A DNA stretch of 15,000 nt from Devosia sp. (GTDB lineage: Bacteria > Pseudomonadota > Alphaproteobacteria > Rhizobiales > Devosiaceae), in NCBI GenBank assembly GCA_028290225.1, contig JAQGKH010000015.1, positions 1 to 15,000 on the forward strand, given 5' to 3'. The notes under the pieces were generated by a model. That model searched no databases. It was given only the letters and a program-made list of their open reading frames with translations, and had not been told where the DNA came from. Below, piece after piece: positions 6,612 through 14,069 of the stretch. Position numbers and translations under genes: made by a program. Position 1 is the stretch's first letter; each line of letters begins with the position of its first letter.

Positions 6612-7637
6612 ATGAGGCAGTGGTGGTTGGGCGTGCTTCTGGCTGTGGCCCTTTGCTGGAGCGCAAGCCCCAGCCTGGCGCAGCTGACGGTGCTGGACGA
6701 AGCCCAGGATAGCGGGGCCGGTGCGACTGCGACAGCGCCGCTGATCTGCGGAACCCAGCCCATGACCATTGCCCGCATGAGCTGGCCATCCGCCGCGCTG
6801 CTGGCGGAAATTCATGCGCGGGTGTTGCGCCAGGCCTATGGCTGCCACACGCAGGTGCTGCCGGGGGACCTCGCCAATGTCGGCTCTTCCATGGGCGCCA
6901 CGGGGCAGCCGGCCATCGCGCCTGAAATGTGGCCGGGCCGCATCGCCGAAGTGTGGAACACCGGCATGGAAGCGCAGATGCTGCGCTCGGCCGGCAATAC
7001 CTATGTCGAGGCGGCATTCGAGGGCTGGTTCAGTCCCGATTATGTGGCGGAAAGCCAGCCGGAGCTGACGGCAGCGGCCGGGCTGGCGGCGGCACTGCCC
7101 CTGATCAGCCCGGATAACCCGGTCCAGTTCATCTCCTGCCCCGCCGAATGGGCCTGTGCCCTCATCAACCGCAACCTGATCCGGTCACTGGGCTTGCAGG
7201 ATCTGGTCGCGGTGGTGGAGCCGGCCAACCGGTTCGAGATGGATACGCTGATTGCCGGGGCGGTGAGCGCCAAGGAACCCTTCGTGTTCTATTATTGGCA
7301 GCCCAATGCCGTGCTGGCGCAGTTTGCCTTTGTTGGCCTCGAGATGGGAGCCTATGAGGAAGCCGCCGCCCAGTGCCTGGCGCGCGTCGAGTGTCCCGAG
7401 CCCAAGCCTTCCGCCTTCGCGCCCGACATGGTGGTGGGTGCCCTCGCCGAATGGGTGTTTACCGAAGCGCCCCAGATCGCCGCCTATTTCAGCCGCGCCA
7501 GCATGCCGCTGGCGGAAATGAACGCGCTACTGGCCCAACTCAACGAGCCGGGCGCCACGGTGGAAGGCGTGGCCGACCGGTTCATCGCCGAACGCGCCGC
7601 GCTGTGGCAGGGCTGGGCGGGCACGCCGCCCTCCTAG
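6612..7637 (+). CDS. Glycine betaine/choline-type (OpuAC) ABC substrate-binding protein, orphan
   Basis: This 341-residue secreted protein has a signal peptide MRQWWLGVLLAVALCWSASP ending SLA before Gln24. The mature part resembles the OpuAC domain of osmoprotectant-binding proteins. An IARMSWPSAALLAEIHARVL stretch (53-72) is followed by APEMWPGR (103-110) and a YYWQPN segment (227-232). Trp58, Trp107, Trp115, Trp139 and Trp229 are candidates for the aromatic box that binds quaternary ammonium groups. The mature chain holds six Cys (46, 78, 176, 182, 255, 261), which could form disulfides. No permease or ATPase of this class is adjacent, so it is an orphan here. ATG 6612 has AGGGGAG 7 nt upstream; the longer frame to 5892 is only the antisense of the LivK-like gene. 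Ligand specificity is inferred, not shown. Confidence 0.85.
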   Translation: MRQWWLGVLLAVALCWSASPSLAQLTVLDEAQDSGAGATATAPLICGTQPMTIARMSWPSAALLAEIHARVLRQAYGCHTQVLPGDLANVGSSMGATGQPAIAPEMWPGRIAEVWNTGMEAQMLRSAGNTYVEAAFEGWFSPDYVAESQPELTAAAGLAAALPLISPDNPVQFISCPAEWACALINRNLIRSLGLQDLVAVVEPANRFEMDTLIAGAVSAKEPFVFYYWQPNAVLAQFAFVGLEMGAYEEAAAQCLARVECPEPKPSAFAPDMVVGALAEWVFTEAPQIAAYFSRASMPLAEMNALLAQLNEPGATVEGVADRFIAERAALWQGWAGTPPS

Positions 7638-7671
7638 CCGCGGGTGCATGGGCATTATCCTTCCGTTGCGG

Positions 7672-7700
7672 TTGCATGGGCTGCTGGCAGGAGCATATAG
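7672..7700 (+). promoter_or_regulatory. Candidate promoter of the DUF442/BLH gene
   Basis: TTGCAT (7672-7677) is followed after 16-17 nt by CATATAG (7694-7700). The start codon is 40 nt further on. A 9-bp direct repeat TGCATGGGC (7645-7653 and 7673-7681) overlaps the -35 box and could be an operator half-site pair. Confidence 0.45.
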
Positions 7701-7727
7701 TCGCGGCCGAGCCTTTGGGGCGTTAGT

Positions 7728-7732
7728 GGGAG
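7728..7732 (+). promoter_or_regulatory. Ribosome binding site supporting a TTG start
   Basis: GGGAG lies 7 nt before TTG at 7740, which opens the DUF442/BLH frame at the usual family N-terminus. Confidence 0.6.
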
Positions 7733-7739
7733 CAAAGCC

Positions 7740-8156
7740 TTGGATTTGAAGCGGATCAACGATCGCATCACCGTGTCGGGACAGATCGAGCCCGAAGATG
7801 TCGCAACGCTCAAGGCCGCCGGGTTCACCACCATCATCAATAACCGCCCCGATGGCGAATCCTCGGACCAGCCCGAAGGCGCGGCCATTGCCGCTGCCGC
7901 TGCGGCGGCCGGCCTGGCCTACCATGCCATTCCCCTGGGCCGCGAAGGCGTTTCGCCCGAGATGGTTGAAAAAACCCAGGCTGCGCTCGAAGGCAGTTCG
8001 GGCCCGGTGTTCGCCTTTTGCCGCTCGGGCACTCGCTCCACAACCCTGTGGGCGCTGTCGCAGGCCGGCCAGCAGGATGCGGGCGAGATCATCCGGCAGG
8101 CCGGGGAAGCGGGCTACGACATGTCCCACCTCGCAGGCCACCTCACCACCAAATAA
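7740..8156 (+). CDS. DUF442/TIGR01244-type BLH protein (phosphatase-like, putative sulfur transferase)
   Basis: This 138-residue soluble protein has the usual length of stand-alone 'beta-lactamase hydrolase-like' (BLH) domains. Family marks are the start LKRINDRITVSGQIEPED (3-20), GFTTIINNRPDGE (28-40) with the conserved Asn-Arg-Pro-Asp, and the cysteine loop FAFCRSGTRS (91-100) with Cys94. This loop resembles that of cysteine-dependent phosphatases, with an unusual spacing of Cys to Arg. In other bacteria such domains are fused to or encoded near sulfide-handling proteins (persulfide dioxygenase, rhodanese, CstR/BigR-type repressors), but none is visible here. The start is TTG at 7740, backed by GGGAG at 7728-7732. 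It has its own probable promoter and terminator, so it is probably monocistronic. The exact reaction is unproven. Confidence 0.85.
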   Translation: MDLKRINDRITVSGQIEPEDVATLKAAGFTTIINNRPDGESSDQPEGAAIAAAAAAAGLAYHAIPLGREGVSPEMVEKTQAALEGSSGPVFAFCRSGTRSTTLWALSQAGQQDAGEIIRQAGEAGYDMSHLAGHLTTK

Positions 8157-8184
8157 TCTTCGGCTGCGGTGCCCGGATTCCGCC

Positions 8185-8204
8185 AACGGCCGCGGCCGTT
8201 TTTC
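8185..8204 (+). terminator. Rho-independent terminator after the BLH gene
   Basis: A 16-bp perfect palindrome AACGGCCGCGGCCGTT (8185-8200), able to form a stem of at least 6 bp with a CGCG loop, runs straight into TTTTTC. It lies 28 nt after the BLH stop and upstream of pyc. Confidence 0.8.
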
Positions 8205-8217
8205 TTGAGCCGGGTGC

Positions 8218-8247
8218 TTGCGCAAACCCCTTTGCCCGGAATTTAAA
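8218..8247 (+). promoter_or_regulatory. Possible pyc promoter very close to the start codon
   Basis: TTGCGC (8218-8223) is followed after 18 nt by TTTAAA (8242-8247), only 3 nt before ATG 8251. If real, the pyc message would have almost no leader. The only other candidate space is the 47 nt between the terminator and the start. Confidence 0.3.
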
Positions 8248-8250
8248 TCG

Positions 8251-11200
8251 ATGCCAATCAAGAAAATCCTTGTCGCCAACCGCAGCGAAATCGCCATCCG
8301 GGTGTTCCGGGCCGCCAATGAGCTGGGGCTCAAGACCGTCGCGGCGTTTGCCGAAGAGGACAAGCTGGCACTGCACCGCTTCAAGGCGGACGAGGCTTAT
8401 CTGATCGGGGTCGGCAAGGGACCGGTCGAGGCTTATCTGCAGATCGACGAATATATCCGGGTGGCGCGCTTGTCGGGCGCCGATGCCATTCACCCCGGCT
8501 ATGGCCTGTTGTCGGAAAGCCCCGAATTTGCCGATGCCTGCGAAGAAGCGGGCATCATCTTCATCGGGCCCCGGGCGCAAACCATGCGCGATCTCGGCAA
8601 CAAGGTCGCGGCCCGCAATATGGCAATTGCTTCGGGCGTTCCGGTGGTGCCGGCCACCGAGGCGCTGCCCGACGACCTGGATGGGGTAAAGGCGATGGCT
8701 GCCGCGATCGGCTATCCGCTGATGCTCAAGGCCAGCTGGGGCGGCGGTGGGCGCGGCATGCGCCGGATCATGGATGAATCGACGCTTCTGGCCGAAGTGT
8801 CGGAAGGCAAGCGCGAGGCCAAGGCCGCGTTCGGCAAGGATGAGATGTATCTCGAAAAGCTGGTGGAGCGGGCCCGCCATGTCGAGGTGCAACTGATCGG
8901 TGACGATCACGGCAATCTGGTGCATTTGTTTGAGCGCGATTTCTCGGTGCAGCGGCGCAACCTGAAGGTGGTGGAGCGCGCTCCCGCCCCTTACCTTTCC
9001 GAAGCGGTGCGCACCCGGCTCACCGATGCCGCGCTGCGGCTCGGCAATGCGGCGCGCTATCGGGGCGCCGGCACCGTCGAGTTCCTGATGGATGCCGACA
9101 CCGACGAGTTCTACTTCATCGAGGTCAATCCGCGCATCCAGGTGGAGCACACGGTGACCGAGGAAGTCACCGGCATCGATATCGTCAAGGCCCAGATCAA
9201 GCTCCTCGATGGCGCGGTGATCGGCACGCCGGAGTCCGGGGTGCCTGTTCAGGCCGATATCAAGCTGCATGGCAATGCCATCCAGTGCCGGGTGACCACG
9301 GAGGATCCCGAGCAGAACTTCATTCCCGATTATGGCCGCATCACCGCTTATCGGGGCGCCACGGGATTTGGCGTGCGCCTGGATGGGGGCACTGCTTATG
9401 CGGGCGCCGTGATCACGCGCTATTATGATCCGCTGCTCGAAAAGGTCACCTGCTGGGCGCCGAGCCCCGAGGAAGCCATTGCCCGCATGCACCGCGCCTT
9501 GCGCGAGTTCCGCATCCGGGGCGTGTCGACCAATCTGGCGTTCCTGGAAAACATCATCACCCATCCCGACTTTGTCGAGAACCGCTATACGACGCGTTTC
9601 ATCGACACGACGCCGGCGCTGTTCGACATTGCGCGCCGCAAGGACCGGGCGACCAAGCTGCTCTCCTATATCGCTGATGTGACGGTCAACGGGCACCCGG
9701 AAGTGCGCGACCGACCGCGCCCGCCCGCCGCGGCCGCAGCGCCCGTGGTGCCCCGGTTTGCCGCGTCCAGCACCGTCGAGGGGAGCCGGCAGGTGCTGGA
9801 GCGCGAAGGGCCCAAGGGCCTTGCCAACTGGATGAAGCAGCAAAAGCGGGTGCTGTTCACCGACACCACCATGCGCGACGCGCATCAAAGCCTGCTCGCC
9901 ACGCGGATGCGCTCGTTCGACATCACCCGCATTGCCGAGGCTTATGCCAGCGGCCTGCCGAACCTGTTCTCGCTGGAATGCTGGGGTGGCGCCACCTTCG
10001 ACGTGGCGATGCGCTTCTTGAACGAAGACCCGTGGGAGCGGCTGGCGCGGGTGCGCGACGGCGCCCCCAATATCCTGACGCAGATGCTGCTACGCGGCTC
10101 CAATGGCGTGGGCTACACCAATTACCCCGACAATGTGGTGCGGTTCTTCGTGGCCCAGGCGGCCAAGGGGGGCGTCGACATCTTCCGCGTCTTTGATTGC
10201 CTCAACTGGGTGGAGAACATGCGCGTCTCGATGGACGCGGTGATCGAAGCCAACAAGGTCTGCGAAGGCGTCGTGTGCTATACCGGGGACATGCTGGATC
10301 CCGACCGGTCCAAGTATGATCTCAAATATTATGTGGCTCTCGCCCGGGAACTGGAAGCGGCCGGGGCGCATGTGCTCGGGCTCAAGGACATGGCCGGCGT
10401 GCTCAAGCCCGCCGCTGCCCGCAAGCTCATCGAAACGCTCAAGCAGGAAGTGGGCTTGCCCATTCACCTGCACACCCATGATACGTCCGGCGCTGCTGCC
10501 GCCACGGTGCTCGCAGCGGTGGAGGCCGGAGTGGATGCGGTGGACGCCGCCATGGACGCGCTGTCGGGCACGACTTCGCAGCCGACCCTTGGCTCGCTGG
10601 CTGCGGCGCTGGCCGATAGCGAGCGCGATCCCCAACTGGACCCCCAGGCCATCCGGCAGATTTCGTTCTACTGGGAAGCGGTGCGCACGCAATATCGCGC
10701 CTTTGAAAGCGAGCTGCGCTCGGGCGCCTCGGAAGTGTATCTGCACGAAATGCCGGGCGGGCAATTCACCAATCTCAAGGAACAGGCCCGTTCGCTGGGG
10801 CTGGAAACGCGCTGGCACGAGGTCGCCCAGACCTATGCCGACGTCAACCAGATGTTTGGCGATATCGTCAAGGTGACCCCGAGCTCCAAGGTCGTGGGCG
10901 ACATGGCGCTGGCCATGGTTTCCGCCGGCCTCACCCGCGCCGATGTCGAAGACCCCAGGCGCGACATCGCCTTCCCCGACTCCGTGGTCGGCTTTTTTGC
11001 CGGCGATCTCGGCCAGCCCCCCGGCGGGTTTCCGCCGGCACTGCAGAAAAAGGTGCTCAAGGGCCGCGAGCCCCTCACCGAGCGCCCCGGCTCCTATCTT
11101 CCCGATGTGGATCTTGAAGCCGAGCGCAGCCGTGTCGCCGGGGAAATCGAGGTTCCGGTGGATGATTTCCGCCTCGCCTCCGCCTTGATGTATCCCAAGG

Positions 11201-11691
11201 TTTTCGCCGACTTTGCCAGAACCCAGGAGCGCTACGGCCCCACTGAAGTGCTGCCGACGCCGGTTTATTTCTATGGCCTGCAGGAGGGCCAGGAACTGCT
11301 GGTGGATATCGAAAAGGGCAAGACGCTGGTGCTCCAATATCTTGGGCGCGCCGAAACCAACGAAAAGGGCGAGGTGCGGGTGTTCTTTGACCTCAACGGT
11401 CAGCCCCGAACTATTACCGTGCCCGATCGCCTGAAGGCAGGGGAAGTCAAGCTGCGCGCCAAGGCCATCCTCGGCGATGCCAAGCAGGTCGGGGCGCCGA
11501 TGCCGGGCGTGATCTCGACCCTGGCAATCAAGGCTGGCCAGTCGGTGTTTGCGGGCGATGTGCTGTGTTCCATCGAAGCGATGAAGATGGAAACCGCCAT
11601 TCACGCCGAAGCCGATGGCGTGGTTGCCGAGGTGCTGGTCAAGCCGGGCGATCAGATCGACGCCAAGGATCTGCTGGTGCGGTTCGAGTAG
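8251..11691 (+). CDS. pyc: Pyruvate carboxylase
   Basis: This 1146-residue biotin enzyme carboxylates pyruvate to oxaloacetate using ATP and bicarbonate, refilling the TCA cycle. All parts are present. The biotin carboxylase starts MPIKKILVANRSEIAIRVFR (1-20), with ATP-grasp Lys160, the GGGGRGM loop (164-170) and EVNPRIQVEHT (291-301). The carboxyltransferase TIM barrel has FTDTTMRDAHQS (536-547), the carboxylated-Lys candidate in GLKDMAG (Lys712) and the metal-site HLHTHD (739-744). The C-terminal biotinyl domain has EAMKMET with Lys1112. Length and single-chain order match the alpha-4 bacterial form, which is usually activated by acetyl-CoA. I chose ATG 8251 over in-frame TTG 8218 because MPIKKILVANR is the family start; its ribosome site is weak. 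It is preceded by a terminator and stands alone. Confidence 0.97.
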   Translation: MPIKKILVANRSEIAIRVFRAANELGLKTVAAFAEEDKLALHRFKADEAYLIGVGKGPVEAYLQIDEYIRVARLSGADAIHPGYGLLSESPEFADACEEAGIIFIGPRAQTMRDLGNKVAARNMAIASGVPVVPATEALPDDLDGVKAMAAAIGYPLMLKASWGGGGRGMRRIMDESTLLAEVSEGKREAKAAFGKDEMYLEKLVERARHVEVQLIGDDHGNLVHLFERDFSVQRRNLKVVERAPAPYLSEAVRTRLTDAALRLGNAARYRGAGTVEFLMDADTDEFYFIEVNPRIQVEHTVTEEVTGIDIVKAQIKLLDGAVIGTPESGVPVQADIKLHGNAIQCRVTTEDPEQNFIPDYGRITAYRGATGFGVRLDGGTAYAGAVITRYYDPLLEKVTCWAPSPEEAIARMHRALREFRIRGVSTNLAFLENIITHPDFVENRYTTRFIDTTPALFDIARRKDRATKLLSYIADVTVNGHPEVRDRPRPPAAAAAPVVPRFAASSTVEGSRQVLEREGPKGLANWMKQQKRVLFTDTTMRDAHQSLLATRMRSFDITRIAEAYASGLPNLFSLECWGGATFDVAMRFLNEDPWERLARVRDGAPNILTQMLLRGSNGVGYTNYPDNVVRFFVAQAAKGGVDIFRVFDCLNWVENMRVSMDAVIEANKVCEGVVCYTGDMLDPDRSKYDLKYYVALARELEAAGAHVLGLKDMAGVLKPAAARKLIETLKQEVGLPIHLHTHDTSGAAAATVLAAVEAGVDAVDAAMDALSGTTSQPTLGSLAAALADSERDPQLDPQAIRQISFYWEAVRTQYRAFESELRSGASEVYLHEMPGGQFTNLKEQARSLGLETRWHEVAQTYADVNQMFGDIVKVTPSSKVVGDMALAMVSAGLTRADVEDPRRDIAFPDSVVGFFAGDLGQPPGGFPPALQKKVLKGREPLTERPGSYLPDVDLEAERSRVAGEIEVPVDDFRLASALMYPKVFADFARTQERYGPTEVLPTPVYFYGLQEGQELLVDIEKGKTLVLQYLGRAETNEKGEVRVFFDLNGQPRTITVPDRLKAGEVKLRAKAILGDAKQVGAPMPGVISTLAIKAGQSVFAGDVLCSIEAMKMETAIHAEADGVVAEVLVKPGDQIDAKDLLVRFE

Positions 11692-11697
11692 TGTCGC

Positions 11698-11729
11698 GCC
11701 CTACCTGGCCGAGGCGCCGGTGCTAGGGC
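11698..11729 (+). terminator. Weak hairpin after pyc, possible terminator
   Basis: GCCCTA (11698-11703) pairs with TAGGGC (11724-11729), with imperfect GC-rich pairing inside. There is no real T run after it, only CTTCGTT, so termination is uncertain. The rest of the gap to 11833 shows no clear promoter. Confidence 0.35.
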
Positions 11730-11833
11730 TTCGTTAACTGCTTGCACGGTCGTGATCGATGCCGGGCGGAGCTTTGGCGGTTCGTTAGGAGTTCACGCGA
11801 AACAACTCGACCACCGAAACCCGGGGGTCGCCT

Positions 11834-13552
11834 GTGAACTCGCTAAAACTCTACGCCGTGATTTCGCGCCTGGGACGCCTCAACTATCGGGCCAAGATCA
11901 TGGTGATGGCCTTTTTGGGCACTCACATCCCCCTGCTGGCGATAATCGGCTGGAGTGCGTTCAACCTTTCGGGCGATGCCGGCATGCTGTGGGGCACCCT
12001 GGCGGTGGCGCTGGTGGCAACATTGGGCGGCACCGGCGTAACCCTGTTTGTGCTCAACCAGCTGCTGCAGCCGGTGCTGCTGACCTCCAGGGCGCTTCGC
12101 ACCTATCGGCAAACGCGTCAATTATCGCCCCTGCCCACCAATTTCACCGACGAGGCCGGCACGCTGATGGCCGACGCCGCGCTGACATTGGCACGCCTGG
12201 ACGCCTCGCTGGTGGAACTGGAAACCACCGACAAGGCCACGGGGCTGGCCAATCGCGACAAGTTCGTTGCCGCGCTGGGTCGCACGCTCGCCGCGCAAAC
12301 TCCCGCGGCCGTGTGCGTGGTGCGCATCGCCAATTATCTGCGGCTGGTGACCAGCTATGACCAGGAACATGCCGATCGGCTGGCGAGCCAGCTGGCCATG
12401 CGCCTCGTCGCGCTGCTGCCCGCCGATACCCTGGCGGCGCGCGTGGAAGGCGCCAGCTTTGCCTTCATTCGCATGGGCGAGGAGGCAGAGAACGCGGGGC
12501 CGGCGCTTGCGGCCATGCTGGACGAATTGTCCAAGGTGATCGTGGTGGAAGGGGTCGAAGCCATGCCGGCGCTGACGGGCGGGGTCGCGCGCAGCGGCGT
12601 TGATGGCGATGCGGCAGCGGCCTTGCTGGATGGCGCCATTGCCGCGGCCGTGGTGACCACGGCCATCAAAGGCGTGTCGGTCCATTCGCCCGCAGCCCGC
12701 CAGGCCGTGCGCGAGCGCTTCGAGTTGGAGCAGGAGCTGCGCAAGGGCATCGAGAACAACCAGTTCGTGCTGCATTACCAGCCAGTGGTTGATATGCTGG
12801 AGGGCCGCAGCGTCGGGGCCGAGGCCTTGATCCGCTGGCAGCACCCCGAGCGCGGCATGATCCCGCCGGCGCAGTTCATTCCGGCCGCCGAGCGCAGCGG
12901 CATGATCGACCAGATCGGACTTTGGGTGATGCAGGCGGCCTGCGAACAGCTGGGCCGCTGGAATGCCGAGGGGCTGGAGCCCCTCAAGCTGGCGATCAAC
13001 CTGTCGGCCGGGCAGTTCCTTGATCCAAGATTGCGCGATATCGTCAGCGATGTGCTCAACAACAGCGCGGTTTCGCCCGGCCAGTTGGAGATCGAGCTCA
13101 CCGAAAGCGCCGCCATGGTGGATCACGATTATACGCGCCGGACCTTTGGCAAGCTCAAGGATCTGGGCGTGTCCATTGCCATTGACGATTTCGGCACCGG
13201 TTATGCCAGCATGAGCCAATTGCGCAAGCTGCCGTTCGACAAGCTCAAGATCGACCGGGAATTCGTTGCCAATGTGGATACGACCAGCGAGTCGCAGGCG
13301 ATCTGCAATGCAATGATCACCCTGGCCAACGGGCTGGGCCTGAAGGTTCTCGCCGAAGGCACGGAGCGGCCCGAAGAGGTGCGTTACCTCAGCGAACGCG
13401 GCTGCAACCTGTTTCAGGGCTACTACTTCGCACGGCCGGTGTCGGCGGCGCAGTTCGCCGAAACGCTGCACGACGTCAAGCTCATGGCTGCGGCTGCCAT
13501 GGCGCCAAGCCCGGCCAGCCTTGCCTCGAGCGCGATGCGCGACGCCGGCTAG
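11834..13552 (+). CDS. Membrane-anchored GGDEF-EAL protein; probable c-di-GMP phosphodiesterase with degenerate GGDEF
   Basis: This 572-residue signalling protein has two hydrophobic helices at about 23-43 and 53-77, joined by a short loop, then a linker, a GGDEF-fold domain (about 125-285) and an EAL domain (about 295-545). The GGDEF domain keeps the DKATGLANRDKF entry (133-144), but the catalytic loop reads RVEGASFAF (203-211), so it should not make c-di-GMP. The EAL domain keeps the expected catalytic residues: Glu330 in EAL, Asn389, Glu421, Asp451-Asp452 in DDFGTGYAS, Lys472, AEGTE (507-511) and Gln528. It should therefore hydrolyse c-di-GMP at the inner membrane. The start is GTG 11834 with a G-rich stretch (11823-11827) upstream; a later Met would cut into the first helix. 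Confidence 0.9.
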   Translation: MNSLKLYAVISRLGRLNYRAKIMVMAFLGTHIPLLAIIGWSAFNLSGDAGMLWGTLAVALVATLGGTGVTLFVLNQLLQPVLLTSRALRTYRQTRQLSPLPTNFTDEAGTLMADAALTLARLDASLVELETTDKATGLANRDKFVAALGRTLAAQTPAAVCVVRIANYLRLVTSYDQEHADRLASQLAMRLVALLPADTLAARVEGASFAFIRMGEEAENAGPALAAMLDELSKVIVVEGVEAMPALTGGVARSGVDGDAAAALLDGAIAAAVVTTAIKGVSVHSPAARQAVRERFELEQELRKGIENNQFVLHYQPVVDMLEGRSVGAEALIRWQHPERGMIPPAQFIPAAERSGMIDQIGLWVMQAACEQLGRWNAEGLEPLKLAINLSAGQFLDPRLRDIVSDVLNNSAVSPGQLEIELTESAAMVDHDYTRRTFGKLKDLGVSIAIDDFGTGYASMSQLRKLPFDKLKIDREFVANVDTTSESQAICNAMITLANGLGLKVLAEGTERPEEVRYLSERGCNLFQGYYFARPVSAAQFAETLHDVKLMAAAAMAPSPASLASSAMRDAG

Positions 13553-13567
13553 CGAGGGCCGGATGAT

Positions 13568-13594
13568 ATCGGCCCGGGATCACACCGGGCCGAT
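13568..13594. terminator. Hairpin between convergent genes
   Basis: A perfect 10-bp stem, ATCGGCCCGG (13568-13577) with CCGGGCCGAT (13585-13594) and a 7-nt loop, sits in the 48-bp gap between the convergent GGDEF-EAL and DUF1232 genes. It has no T run on either side, so a bidirectional terminator role is plausible but not certain. Confidence 0.5.
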
Positions 13595-13600
13595 CATGGG

Positions 13601-13954
13601 CTAGAGGCGGCGGGCCTTGCCATCGATGGTCTGGGTGTCGCCCTGCCGGGTGGGGGCCTGGGCCCGCACCTTTTCGCCGCGCACTTCCAGGGGCAGCATG
13701 CCGACGATCCAGCTCACCAGCAGCGGCACGATGACGAAGTCATCGACGATGCCGAGGAACGGCAGCACATCGGGGATGATGTCGATCGGGCTGATCAGGT
13801 AAAGCGGCACCAACAGCATGGCGAATTTCAGCGCCAAGGGGGTCGCCGGGTGGCGAAAGCCGCGCCACAGCAACAGCAGTTCCTTGCGGAAGATAAAGAA
13901 CCGGCCCACGGTGAAGCGACCGAGCAGATTAAGGGGCGAGAAGGGGTTTTTCAT
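13601..13954 (-). CDS. YkvA-type DUF1232 small membrane protein
   Basis: This 117-residue protein carries the DUF1232 core LYLISPIDIIPDVLPFLGIV (about residues 51-70), followed by an Asp-Asp pair (DDF). Hydrophobic segments lie on both sides (about 41-57 and 71-89), and a polar tail follows. Family members are small inner-membrane proteins of unknown function. Two ATG codons are adjacent (13957 and 13954). The ribosome site AAGGG lies only 2 nt from the first and 5 nt from the second, so I favour the second; the first would add one Met. The gene is convergent with the GGDEF-EAL gene and divergent from ispG, with 115 nt between the start codons. No function is claimed. Confidence 0.85.
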   Translation of the reverse strand: MKNPFSPLNLLGRFTVGRFFIFRKELLLLWRGFRHPATPLALKFAMLLVPLYLISPIDIIPDVLPFLGIVDDFVIVPLLVSWIVGMLPLEVRGEKVRAQAPTRQGDTQTIDGKARRL

Positions 13955-14018
13955 CATAGCCCTTAAATGGCCCCGGAGCGTTTTGGTTCAAGACCTTCCT
14001 CATCACGTAAGCGTCGCA

Positions 14019-14046
14019 TTGCGCTTGTAGGCTCCTGCGCTTATTT
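14019..14046 (+). promoter_or_regulatory. Weak candidate promoter for ispG
   Basis: TTGCGC (14019-14024) and TTATTT (14041-14046) are 16 nt apart, 23 nt before the ispG start, in the intergenic region shared with the divergent DUF1232 gene. The match is modest. Confidence 0.25.
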
Positions 14047-14069
14047 CTCGGGCAGCAAAGAGGTGTTTC

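Noticed and set aside
6386..6778. N-terminal extension of the LivK-like protein beyond 6385
   Set aside because: It would place 131 residues before a clear signal peptide and would overlap the divergent OpuAC gene; GAGGGA just before ATG 6385 settles the start.
8143..11604. Two long minus-strand open frames (8143-9888 and 10090-11604) opposite pyc
   Set aside because: Both lie wholly on the antisense of the highly conserved pyruvate carboxylase, show no domain, and have low-complexity composition. They are GC-driven shadows.
12122..13471. A 449-codon minus-strand open frame opposite the GGDEF-EAL gene
   Set aside because: No recognisable motifs and Gln/His/Gly-rich; the sense strand carries all EAL catalytic motifs.
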